Below, piece by piece: positions 53,663 through 63,399 of a DNA stretch of 64,000 nt (position 1 is its first letter; each line of letters starts with the position of its first letter). The position numbers were made by a program, and so were the translations under genes. The notes below the pieces were generated by a model. The model was not told the origin of the DNA. It was given only the letters and a program-made list of their open reading frames with translations, and ran no database searches. Origin of the DNA: JABFSA01 sp963827515 (GTDB lineage Bacteria; Acidobacteriota; Vicinamibacteria; Vicinamibacterales; UBA2999); NCBI GenBank assembly GCA_963827515.1, contig CAWHBF010000010.1:124001-188000 (forward strand), in the 5' to 3' direction.

Positions 53663-54862
53663 CTACAGCACGATCTCCGTGATGGTGCCGGCGCCCACCG
53701 TGCGACCGCCCTCGCGAATCGCGAACCGGCTCCCCTTCTCGATCGCCACCGGCGTGATCAGCTCCCCCGTGATCGTCGTGCTGTCGCCCGGCATCACCAT
53801 CTCGACCCCCTCGGGCAACTTCAAAATCCCCGTCACGTCCGTCGTCCGAATGTAAAACTGCGGCCGATACCCGTTGAAGAACGGCGTGTGCCGCCCCCCC
53901 TCTTCCTTCGACAGGATGTAGACCTCGCCCTTGAACTGCGTGTGCGGCTTCATCGACCCCGGCTTCGCCAGCACCTGCCCCCGCTCCACGTCCGTCTTCT
54001 CCACCCCGCGCAGCAGCACCCCGACGTTGTCCCCCGCCACCCCTTCGTCCAGCAGCTTCCGGAACATCTCCACCCCGGTCACAATCTTCTTCTCCGTCGG
54101 CTTGAACCCCACGATCTCGATCTCTTCGCCGACCTTCACCTTCCCGCGCTCAATCCGCCCCGTCACCACCGTCCCGCGCCCCGAGATCGAAAACACGTCC
54201 TCGATCGGCATCATGAACGGCTTGTCCACATCCCGCTCCGGCATCGGAATGTGGCTGTCGAGCGCCTCCATCAGCTTCAGCACGCTCTCGACCCCCGTCG
54301 CCTCCCCGTTGAGCGCCCCCAGCGCGCTCACCCGGACCACCGGGATGTCGTCGCCCTTGAACCCGTAGCTGGTCAGCAGCTCCCGCACTTCCAGCTCCAC
54401 CAGGTCCAGCAGCTCCGGGTCGTCCACCGCATCCACCTTGTTCAGCGCCACCACCAGGTGCGGTACGTTCACCTGCCGCGCCAACAGCACGTGCTCCCGC
54501 GTCTGCGGCATCGGCCCGTCCATCGCGCTCACCACCAGAATGGCGCCGTCCATCTGCGCCGCCCCCGTGATCATGTTCTTGATGTAGTCCGCGTGCCCCG
54601 GGCAGTCCACGTGCGCGTAGTGCCGGTTCGCCGTCGCATACTCCACGTGGCTCGACGCAATCGTCAGGATCTTCGTGTCGTCCCGCCGCCCCTGCGATTC
54701 CGACGCCTTCGCCACCTGGTCATACGACACAAACTTCGCCCACCCCTTGTCCGCCGCCACCTTCGTCAACGCCGCCGTCAACGTCGTCTTCCCGTGGTCG
54801 ATGTGCCCGATCGTCCCCACGTTCACGTGCGGCTTCGACCGATCAAATTTCTCTTTCGCCAT
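53663..54862 (-). CDS. tuf: Elongation factor Tu with unusual switch I
   Basis: The 399-residue GTPase has P-loop GHIDHGKT (19-26), DCPGH (87-91), NKVD and SALGAL motifs, plus domains II and III with normal signatures (GGRHTPFFNGYRPQFYIRTTDVTG, VMPGD). Switch I (about 42-75) is unusual: ASESQGRRDDTKILTIASSHVEY in place of the 18-residue E. coli segment with RGITI. It is five residues longer, and the Mg-ligand threonine is most likely Thr67. Codons are strikingly G-ending (GGG, ACG, GCG, CGG, GTG), unlike neighbouring genes. It delivers aminoacyl-tRNA to the ribosome. Position between fusA and rpsJ is standard. Confidence 0.96.
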   Translation of the reverse strand: MAKEKFDRSKPHVNVGTIGHIDHGKTTLTAALTKVAADKGWAKFVSYDQVAKASESQGRRDDTKILTIASSHVEYATANRHYAHVDCPGHADYIKNMITGAAQMDGAILVVSAMDGPMPQTREHVLLARQVNVPHLVVALNKVDAVDDPELLDLVELEVRELLTSYGFKGDDIPVVRVSALGALNGEATGVESVLKLMEALDSHIPMPERDVDKPFMMPIEDVFSISGRGTVVTGRIERGKVKVGEEIEIVGFKPTEKKIVTGVEMFRKLLDEGVAGDNVGVLLRGVEKTDVERGQVLAKPGSMKPHTQFKGEVYILSKEEGGRHTPFFNGYRPQFYIRTTDVTGILKLPEGVEMVMPGDSTTITGELITPVAIEKGSRFAIREGGRTVGAGTITEIVL

Positions 54863-54891
54863 CGCGATGTGCTCCGTCGTCTATGTCGTCC

Positions 54892-54913
54892 CGCGGAGGC
54901 TGAAGCCTCCGCG
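54892..54913. repeat. Dispersed palindrome CGCGGAGGCTGAAGCCTCCGCG (fusA-tuf spacer)
   Basis: A perfect palindrome with an internal TGA centre, followed by CTACA, as in the copies at 8595-8614 and 27545-27615. It lies in the 91-bp spacer between fusA and tuf and could form a stable RNA hairpin between them. Confidence 0.75.
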
Positions 54914-54953
54914 CTACATCCGCGTCGCGCGCAGCCATCAGACTGCGCGACAG

Positions 54954-57062
<2,109 letters not shown>

Positions 57063-57079
57063 GAGCTTTCAGTTCTACT

Positions 57080-57137
57080 ACGAGTCTTCAGTCGGACCAA
57101 ATGGGTTCGTGCCCTTCGTGACGTTCGTCTCGTGGTT
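57080..57137. repeat. Degenerate CACGAAG-family element (rpsG-fusA spacer)
   Basis: The right part (GGTTCGTGC, CCTTCGTGA, CGTTCGTCT, CGTGGTTT) is clearly related to the right arm of the nonamer family. The left part is too diverged to pair well. Confidence 0.55.
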
Positions 57138-57144
57138 TCCATCT

Positions 57145-57618
57145 TTACCAGCGGTAGTGCGCGAACGCCTTGTTGGCTTCGGCCATGCGGTGCGTGTCTT
57201 CACGTTTCTTGACCGCGCCACCGCGCAAGTTCGACGCGTCGAGCAACTCGTTCGCGAGCTTCTCCTGCATCGTCTTGCCGTCACCCCGCGAGCGCGCGAA
57301 GCTCACGAGCCAGCGGATACTGAGCGAGAGGCGGCGGTTGGGATTGACCTCCACCGGCACCTGATAATTCGAACCGCCGACGCGGCGTGACTTCACCTCG
57401 AGACTCGGCTTCACGTTGTCGAGCGCCTTCTTGAACACCTTGAGCGGATCGTCGCCCGACCGTTCTTTGATCAGGTCGAAGCTCTGATACAGGATCCGTT
57501 CAGCGGTGCTGCGCTTGCCGTCGCTCATCACGGTATTGATGAACTTGCTGACCAGCGTGCTGCTGTAGATCGGATCGGCCGCCAGCTCGCGTTTCTGAAC
57601 TACTCGTCTACGAGGCAT
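57145..57618 (-). CDS. rpsG: 30S ribosomal protein S7
   Basis: The 157-residue protein begins MPRRRVVQKRELAADPIYSSTLVSKFINTVM and has the GGSNYQVPVEVNPNRRLSLSIRWLV segment. It nucleates the 30S head and binds the P- and E-site tRNAs. It lies between rpsL and fusA, with nonamer-type repeats on both sides. Confidence 0.97.
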   Translation of the reverse strand: MPRRRVVQKRELAADPIYSSTLVSKFINTVMSDGKRSTAERILYQSFDLIKERSGDDPLKVFKKALDNVKPSLEVKSRRVGGSNYQVPVEVNPNRRLSLSIRWLVSFARSRGDGKTMQEKLANELLDASNLRGGAVKKREDTHRMAEANKAFAHYRW

Positions 57619-57629
57619 ATCGTTGTCCT

Positions 57630-57672
57630 AACCACGAAGTCCACGAAGGTCTCGAAGGCGTCCTTCGCGGTT
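57630..57672. repeat. Short nonamer-array hairpin, YCACGAAGN family (rpsL-rpsG spacer)
   Basis: AACCACGAAG, TCCACGAAGG and TCTCGAAGG form the left part; TCCTTCGCGGTT forms a short right arm. Outer ends pair with one mismatch. Confidence 0.7.
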
Positions 57673-57683
57673 CATCCTTCTTC

Positions 57684-58058
57684 TTACTGCTTCGGCCTCT
57701 TCGCGCCGTACTTGGACCGCCCCTGCTTACGTCCCTGCACACCCACCGCGTCGAGGGTTCCGCGGACGACGTGATAGCGGACGCCCGGCAGATCCTTCAC
57801 GCGGCCACCGCGGATGAGCACGAGGGAGTGCTCCTGCAGGTTGTGTCCGACGCCTGGGATGTACGTGGTCACTTCGATGCCATTGGTCAACCGAACGCGC
57901 GCGACCTTGCGGAGGGCGGAGTTGGGCTTTTTCGGCGTCTGCGTGAAGACACGGACGCACACACCCCGCTTCTGCGGGCTCACCTGAAGCGCGGGACTCT
58001 TCGTTTTCGAGACGATCTTCTTGCGTCCCTGGCGAACGAGCTGACTGATGGTCGGCAT
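57684..58058 (-). CDS. rpsL: 30S ribosomal protein S12
   Basis: The 124-residue protein begins MPTISQLVRQGRKKIVSKTKSPAL and has the decoding-site loops (TPKKPNSALRK and the PGVGHNLQEHSLVLIRGGRVKDLPGVRYHVVRG region). The lysine of the PKKPNS motif is present, so the common streptomycin resistance replacement is not seen. The ATG at 58058 is the conserved start. First gene of the supercluster; its promoter is at 58442-58471. Confidence 0.97.
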   Translation of the reverse strand: MPTISQLVRQGRKKIVSKTKSPALQVSPQKRGVCVRVFTQTPKKPNSALRKVARVRLTNGIEVTTYIPGVGHNLQEHSLVLIRGGRVKDLPGVRYHVVRGTLDAVGVQGRKQGRSKYGAKRPKQ

Positions 58059-58399
58059 ATGTCCAATCGTTCCGAAGGCCGGAGTATTCCGGCCGCTGCA
58101 AATCGCGTACAGGCGAAACGTCCGCCCATACGCTCGAAAACCCTGCTCCGTGACGGCTGCGAGCTTCACAGCCGTCCCGTGGTTCCAGGCCTGAAGACCA
58201 ACGCCGCCGGCATACCGGCGTCGCCACGTCTGGCACCTGAAACTGCTGACCCTAACCTAGTGTGATGCGCGAGGGCGAACTGGCCTTTGCGCCGACCTGC
58301 GTCCCCCGCGAACGATCCACACAATTCGTGGATATTTCAGCCAGTTTTGGCTCGTCGCGATGCGATGCGACTCGGGTTATCGGCCGTCTCTTCGTGCGG

Positions 58400-58429
58400 T
58401 TGAGACTAGATAGGGTGTCCTAGTCTCAA
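58400..58429 (-). promoter_or_regulatory. Perfect 10-bp hairpin at the 5' end of the rpsL leader
   Basis: TTGAGACTAG and CTAGTCTCAA form a perfect 10-bp stem with a 10-nt loop. It begins about 6 nt after the predicted transcription start, so the mRNA of the ribosomal supercluster would start with a stable stem-loop. A role in transcript stability or regulation is inferred. It resembles the heptamer GACTAGA in sequence. Confidence 0.6.
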
Positions 58430-58441
58430 GAGAACCTGGCG

Positions 58442-58471
58442 AATATAGCACGCCGTGTCCAAGAGGCGCAA
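58442..58471 (-). promoter_or_regulatory. Probable sigma-70 promoter of the str operon
   Basis: On the reverse strand TTGCGC (58466-58471) and TATATT (58442-58447) are separated by 18 nt, and TGC just before the -10 gives an extended -10 (TGCTATATT). No better pair was seen in the region upstream of rpsL. Confidence 0.65.
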
Positions 58472-58479
58472 CCGGTTCT

Positions 58480-58983
58480 TTAGACAGTCTTTACGCGAGC
58501 GCCGGGAGGCGCGCCCAACGTCGCCTGCAGGTTCTGAATGGATCCTTCGGGCGGGTCCTCGACGCCAACGAGAATCTGCCCGTCCGTGACCTCCGGATCG
58601 TACAAAGTGCGGCCCTTCCCCGGCAGGAAGGCGGTAACGATGAGTGTGGCCACCGTAGCCAGAATCGAGCCGAGCATCGTCAACTCAAAGATGATGATGA
58701 GGTTCGGCCACCACGCGAAGGTGGGGAGCCCGCCCACATTCATGGGCCATGACGTCTCGGTCACCCACGACAGACCGAAGCCGGCGGCCATCCCGATCAA
58801 CCCGCCGAGGCAGGCCAGCCACCACATCCAGGTGGCCTTGTCCATCTCGCCGAATTCGTAGTCTTCCATCGGCTGGGCGGAAATGACCGTAATGTCGCGG
58901 TCCACGATGCCAGCCGCCCGCAGCCGGTTCACCGCCTGCTGTGCCGATTCCCCGTCCGGATACAGGCCGTACACCGCTCTCAT
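58480..58983 (-). CDS. actD: Alternative complex III subunit D (DUF3341)
   Basis: The 167-residue membrane protein has a ferredoxin-like N-terminal part (VYGLYPDGESAQQAVNRLRAAG), two transmembrane helices (about 56-75 and 97-118, MWWLACLGGLIGMAAGFGL and IIIFELTMLGSILATVATL) and a short tail ending ARVKTV. This is the ActD/DUF3341 architecture. Its ATG overlaps the actC stop (ATGA). It is the last act gene here; actE and actF do not follow. Confidence 0.88.
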   Translation of the reverse strand: MRAVYGLYPDGESAQQAVNRLRAAGIVDRDITVISAQPMEDYEFGEMDKATWMWWLACLGGLIGMAAGFGLSWVTETSWPMNVGGLPTFAWWPNLIIIFELTMLGSILATVATLIVTAFLPGKGRTLYDPEVTDGQILVGVEDPPEGSIQNLQATLGAPPGARVKTV

Positions 58984-60335
58984 GCGTGCGAATCTCCCAG
59001 ACGATGTTCCTCAGCCACGGGCTGGGGATGCTTGCGCGGCAGGTGTTCGCCCGCCTTGAGCTCCCAAATCGAGATAATCGGGACCGCCTTGGCAAAGAGC
59101 ACGTACAGCAGACACATGGCGGCGAAGGTTGCGCACGCAATGATGATTTCAGGTGCCGCCGGACGGTAGATGCCGTAGCTGTACGGCAGGTACTTGTGAC
59201 CGAGAGCCGGCACGATGATCAGGAACCGCTCGAGCCACATGCCCACCACGACGCCGATCGACGCGATGACGCAGCCGGTGATGGTGCGGAAGCGCCGGAT
59301 CCCCATGAGAATGAGCGGCAATACGAAATTCCCGATCACCATCGTCCAGTAGAGCGGCGCGAAGGTGCCTTCCTGCGTGCGCCAGAACACCGACATCTCG
59401 GCGGGCTCGTTCCCGTAATACGTCACGAGCCGCTCGTTGAATACGAAGTACCCCCACAGGAGGGCCATCACCAGGAGCAACTTCCCGAGATTCTCGAAGT
59501 GCAGCGGGAGCAGGTACTCCTCGAGATGCAGGAACTTGCGCAAGAGCGCCATCGCGATCAGCAGGCCGGCGATGCCGCTGAAGATGGCCCCGGCCACGAA
59601 GTAGGGGCCAAAGATCGTCGTGTTCCACATGGGGACCGGCGCCATCGAGAAGTCGAACGAAACAATGGTGTGCACGGACACCGCCACGGGAATAATCGCG
59701 ATGGCCATGATCTGCATGGCCGTCTCGAGCCGGTGCCACTGCTTCGGCGTCCCTCGCCATCCAAGCGCCAGCGCGCCGTAGATCTTCCGTCTCAACCCCG
59801 TCGACTTGTCGCGAACGACCGCGAAGTCCGGAATGATCGGCAGGAGCAGGAAGAGCAGGCTCCCCGTCAGATACCCATTGATCGCGAAGAAGTCCCACAC
59901 CAGCGGCGACCTGAAGTTCGGCCAGATCAGCCGATCGCTGGGGTACGGGATGAGCCAGAACGCCAGCCAGGGACGCCCGAGGTGAATGATGGGAAACATC
60001 GCCCCGATCATCAGCGCAAAGGCCGTGATCACCTCGGCGCAGCGCGTGACCGGACGCCGCCACCCGGCATTCACGAGGCGCAGAATGGCCGAGATCAGCG
60101 TGCCCGCGTGACTGATCCCAATCCAGAAGACAAAGCTCGTGACGTAGAAGCCCCAGTAGACCGGCCACCTGATGCCGCTGACCCCGAAGCCCAGATACAT
60201 CTGGGCCATCCAGGTGAGGAGACCCAGGCCGACGATGCCACCGAAGATGGCAACGAGAAGGTAGAACCGCCACGACGTCTGAAAGATCGGCCGCAGCAGG
60301 TCGCTATTGATCTTCGATCCGCTCGGTTGCGTCAT
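58980..60335 (-). CDS. actC: Alternative complex III quinol-oxidising NrfD-like subunit C
   Basis: The 451-residue protein has about ten transmembrane helices of the NrfD/PsrC family and signature stretches (FWIGISHAGTLISAILRL, FFAINGYLTGSLLFLLLP, WLERFLIIVPALGHKYLPYSYG). It is expected to carry the quinol site and help proton movement. The ATG at 60335 overlaps the actB2 stop; the longer frame from 60494 lies inside actB2. Confidence 0.92.
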   Translation of the reverse strand: MTQPSGSKINSDLLRPIFQTSWRFYLLVAIFGGIVGLGLLTWMAQMYLGFGVSGIRWPVYWGFYVTSFVFWIGISHAGTLISAILRLVNAGWRRPVTRCAEVITAFALMIGAMFPIIHLGRPWLAFWLIPYPSDRLIWPNFRSPLVWDFFAINGYLTGSLLFLLLPIIPDFAVVRDKSTGLRRKIYGALALGWRGTPKQWHRLETAMQIMAIAIIPVAVSVHTIVSFDFSMAPVPMWNTTIFGPYFVAGAIFSGIAGLLIAMALLRKFLHLEEYLLPLHFENLGKLLLVMALLWGYFVFNERLVTYYGNEPAEMSVFWRTQEGTFAPLYWTMVIGNFVLPLILMGIRRFRTITGCVIASIGVVVGMWLERFLIIVPALGHKYLPYSYGIYRPAAPEIIIACATFAAMCLLYVLFAKAVPIISIWELKAGEHLPRKHPQPVAEEHRLGDSHA

Positions 60336-61021
60336 ACCTGTGTCTGCCGCGCGAGATACGCCACCTTGGGCTGAGTGCCCACGTCTTCGAGAAGCTTGCT
60401 CCCCCGCGTCGACCGCGACAGGCGAGACACTTCGCTCTCCGGATCCTCCAGATCGCCAAACACCAGCGCCTTCGCGGCGCAGCCTTGCACACACGCAGGC
60501 TGAATCTCGCCGTCACGCACCGGCCGCTCCTCGACCTTGGCCTGCCTCTTCGCTCCCTGGATGCGCTGCACGCAAAACGTGCACTTCTCCATCACACCGA
60601 CTTCGCGGAGTGAGACATCCGGGTTGAGCTGCAGTTGAAGCGGCTTGTCCCAGGATGGATTGAAGAAATCGAAGAACCGCGCGTTGTACGGGCACGCGTT
60701 GGCGCAGTACCGGGTCCCGATGCACCGGTTGTACACCTGGGCGTTCAGGCCCTCCTCGGTGTGATGGCTGGCGTAGGTCGGGCAGACCGGCTCACACGGT
60801 GCGTTGTCGCACTGCTGACACATCGTCGGCCGGAACTTGAGCCGCACGTCCGGAAAGTCGCCTTCCCAGTAGCGCTCGACACGAATCCAGTGCTTTGCGC
60901 GGCCTCTCGATGCCTGCTCGTCTCCCACGGTGGAGATGTTGTTCTCCGCGTGGCAGGCCACGACACATGCGCCGCAGCCGTTGCAGCGATCCAGGTCGGC
61001 GGCCATTCCCCATCGTGCCAT
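60332..61021 (-). CDS. actB2: Alternative complex III iron-sulfur subunit B2
   Basis: The 229-residue protein has four cysteine groups of a DmsB/NrfC-like ferredoxin: CNGCGACVVAC, CQQCDNAPCEPVC, CIGTRYCANAC, and CTFC with CVQGC. These can bind up to four iron-sulfur clusters and carry electrons to the cytochrome subunits. In characterised complexes this domain is often fused to the large ActB subunit; here it is a separate gene, 29 nt after actB1. Confidence 0.9.
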   Translation of the reverse strand: MARWGMAADLDRCNGCGACVVACHAENNISTVGDEQASRGRAKHWIRVERYWEGDFPDVRLKFRPTMCQQCDNAPCEPVCPTYASHHTEEGLNAQVYNRCIGTRYCANACPYNARFFDFFNPSWDKPLQLQLNPDVSLREVGVMEKCTFCVQRIQGAKRQAKVEERPVRDGEIQPACVQGCAAKALVFGDLEDPESEVSRLSRSTRGSKLLEDVGTQPKVAYLARQTQV

Positions 61022-61050
61022 TCGTCAGTCCTTGTCCCAGATCGAAGGGC

Positions 61051-63309
61051 TCACCGGTGCTCCTCGAGGTGTTCGCGTGTGCCGCCGGCAAACAGGACCA
61101 GTCGACCATCGGGTGGTCCGACACGCGAGAGCCGCACACGTGTGGCCGCCCACGCGAGGGCACCTGTCGCCGAGTCGGTCATCGGGGCGAGCAAATCAAC
61201 CGGATTCTCACCCCTGCCACTCGCGTATCGTGTGAATGTCTGATGTCCCTGCCCGACGGGCATGGCGATCACATTGGGCGCAATACCCGGGGACAGCACA
61301 GCCGCCGTGCGTAACGACCCCTGCCCGGACGCCACCTCGACTACGTCGCCGTCGCCGATCCCGAGTTTCTCCGCCGTGGTGGGATTGATCTCGACCCAGC
61401 TGCTCCACATCGCCGAGGTCAACGGGTCCGGCATTTCCTGTAACCACGGCAGATGCGCGAGTGAGCCGTCGAGAAATGCGCTCGACGGGTACGGTAAGAA
61501 GTGCAGTGGAAACTGTCCAGCGTCGCCGTCGAACGACGGTGGCGCATAGACAAGCGGTGCGGCCGCTGCGACTGATGCCGGCTGGGTCGTCAATGCGGCT
61601 GGCAACGTCCCAACCCAGACACCCTTGGCCTGTGCGTCTGTCCACGCGTCGACGTCCGGCGTCGACGCCGGCAGGGCCGCGAACGTGGCCGCCAGCATCT
61701 CGTCGAAGGTCTGCCACGGCAACTCGAGCGGGCGCTGAAGGCCCCGACCGATTTCGAGCAGCACGTCCCCCGTTGCTCGCGTTTGGTAGAGCGGTCGCAT
61801 CGTGGCCGGCGCAACGCTCGCCACAGCCATCAGAGATCCCGATTCAGGCACTGCCTCGCTCCATCCCTCGAGGAAGGAATGGTCAGGCAGAATGAGGTCC
61901 GAGAGAATACTCGTCTCGTCCAGGAAACTGCCGAAGCTCACGATGTAGGGAATCTTTTCGAAGGCCTCGCGAACGCGCCAGGCTCGCGGTGTCGTGAACA
62001 CCGGATTCGCGCCGTCAACCATGAGGACCTGCGGCACGGACGCGCCGGAAAGCGCCTCCTGCGCGAGCGCCTCGATGCTCGGGGCAACCGAAGCCACCGA
62101 GCCGCCGGCCTTCGACGCCGCCGAGATATTCACCTGGGGCGTGAAGAACAGGCCGCCCGGCTGCTCGACGCTCCCGACGAGCGCGTTGAGCGCGTTCACA
62201 GCGACGGCGGTAAACAACGCGTTGGAGTGGGCCAGCGGAGGACCGGCCACAAGCGCAACCGCCGGACGCGTCTCGGCAAATTCGCGGGCCAACCGTTCGA
62301 GACGTGTCGCGGTGACACCGGTGAGTTTTTCGACCTCCGCCGGGGTGTAGTTCGCGAGACCACCCGCCCACCCATCGATCAGGGCCCCGGCGCGACCCGC
62401 GGCCGTCGCCGGGAACAACGACGCGGCCATGATCACGTGAGCGATGCCGAGGGCCAACGCTCCCTCGGTGCCGGGGGGCACAGGTACCCACGTATCAGCG
62501 TTCGCGCCCGTGTGCGACATCCGCGACTCGACCTGGGTGAAGGCCCCGCGAATGCCCGGGCGACCCTGGCGCATGTGACCGTAGCCGCTGGCCTGCGCAA
62601 CCGGCGAGTTCCACGTGCCGAGGAAATCAGCACCAAAACTCAGGACGTAACGCGCGTTCGCCAGGTCAGGCGTCGGCAACTGCTCTCGGCCGAAACTCAG
62701 GCCATTCGCACGCCGCAGCACCTCGTCGCCGAACAGCTGATATCCGACTGCTCCGCGTGCACCGAAACGGGAGAGGAACTGCTGAGTCAGAGCCGCACGA
62801 TGACCCGAGTGCACCTGCGATACGAACGCCAGTGCTCGCTGATTGCCGGCGCTCTCCAAGGCATTGAGCCTCGAGACGACTTCAGCGATCGCGGCTTCCC
62901 AGGAGATGGCCTCGTACTGGCCGCTGCCACGATCGCCTGAGCGCTTCAATGGCTGCGTGATCCGGTCGGGATGGTAGGTCACCTGAATCGCAGCCTGACC
63001 GCGCGCGCACAACCCGCCCTGACTGATCGGGTGGTTGGCGGCGCCTTCCAGCTTCTTGGCCGCCGCTATGCGCAACACGCCGACCTGACCGTCGCGAAGG
63101 ACCTCGGCATCAGCGTCCATGACGCGAACCGTCAGGCCACAACCGGCGGCGCACAGCGGGCAGACGCTCGGCTTCCACACCGCGACACCGGGCACGATGT
63201 CTTCGTCCGGAACGAACCGGATGAACTGGTTCTCGGGATTACCGCAACTGGCCAGCGTGGCGCTGGTGCCGGTGATGGCTGTGAGCTTGATGAAAGTGCG
63301 GCGATCCAT
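61051..63309 (-). CDS. actB1: Alternative complex III molybdopterin-like subunit B1
   Basis: The 752-residue protein begins MDRRTFIKLTAITGTSATLASCG, a Tat-type twin-arginine signal that also has a lipobox-like Cys. It continues with a molybdopterin oxidoreductase fold. Four cysteines of a cluster motif are visible (CPLCAAGC and LCARG), though ActB1 is generally thought not to bind molybdopterin. It ends with an aspartate-decarboxylase-like domain. The ATG at 63309 is chosen because the Tat motif begins there; upstream in-frame codons come from a repeat. Confidence 0.9.
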   Translation of the reverse strand: MDRRTFIKLTAITGTSATLASCGNPENQFIRFVPDEDIVPGVAVWKPSVCPLCAAGCGLTVRVMDADAEVLRDGQVGVLRIAAAKKLEGAANHPISQGGLCARGQAAIQVTYHPDRITQPLKRSGDRGSGQYEAISWEAAIAEVVSRLNALESAGNQRALAFVSQVHSGHRAALTQQFLSRFGARGAVGYQLFGDEVLRRANGLSFGREQLPTPDLANARYVLSFGADFLGTWNSPVAQASGYGHMRQGRPGIRGAFTQVESRMSHTGANADTWVPVPPGTEGALALGIAHVIMAASLFPATAAGRAGALIDGWAGGLANYTPAEVEKLTGVTATRLERLAREFAETRPAVALVAGPPLAHSNALFTAVAVNALNALVGSVEQPGGLFFTPQVNISAASKAGGSVASVAPSIEALAQEALSGASVPQVLMVDGANPVFTTPRAWRVREAFEKIPYIVSFGSFLDETSILSDLILPDHSFLEGWSEAVPESGSLMAVASVAPATMRPLYQTRATGDVLLEIGRGLQRPLELPWQTFDEMLAATFAALPASTPDVDAWTDAQAKGVWVGTLPAALTTQPASVAAAAPLVYAPPSFDGDAGQFPLHFLPYPSSAFLDGSLAHLPWLQEMPDPLTSAMWSSWVEINPTTAEKLGIGDGDVVEVASGQGSLRTAAVLSPGIAPNVIAMPVGQGHQTFTRYASGRGENPVDLLAPMTDSATGALAWAATRVRLSRVGPPDGRLVLFAGGTREHLEEHR

Positions 63310-63322
63310 CAGGCTGCACGCA

Positions 63323-63399
63323 ATGCAACATGCAACATGCAAAATGCAAAATGTCTGCGGGAGACAGCTATTTGAATTTTGAATGTTGAATTTTGCATT
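63323..63399. repeat. Heptamer-array hairpin, ATGCAAN family (actA-actB1 spacer)
   Basis: The left arm has four units, ATGCAAC twice and ATGCAAA twice; the right arm has TTTGAAT twice, GTTGAAT and TTTGCAT. The arms are complementary with mismatches across about 20 nt. This AT-rich copy shares its plan with the GC-rich ribosomal hairpins. Confidence 0.78.

Larger units (their letters stand above)
58059..58479 (-). other. rpsL leader and promoter region (421 bp without a gene)
   Basis: The region between the actD stop and rpsL contains a sigma-70-type promoter and a perfect hairpin (both listed separately), which leaves an inferred leader of about 375 nt before rpsL. This is long for a ribosomal operon and could carry autoregulatory structure. 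A short inverted sequence (AGCCAAAACTGGCT) lies near 58339-58352. No small protein gene was convincing. Confidence 0.6.
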
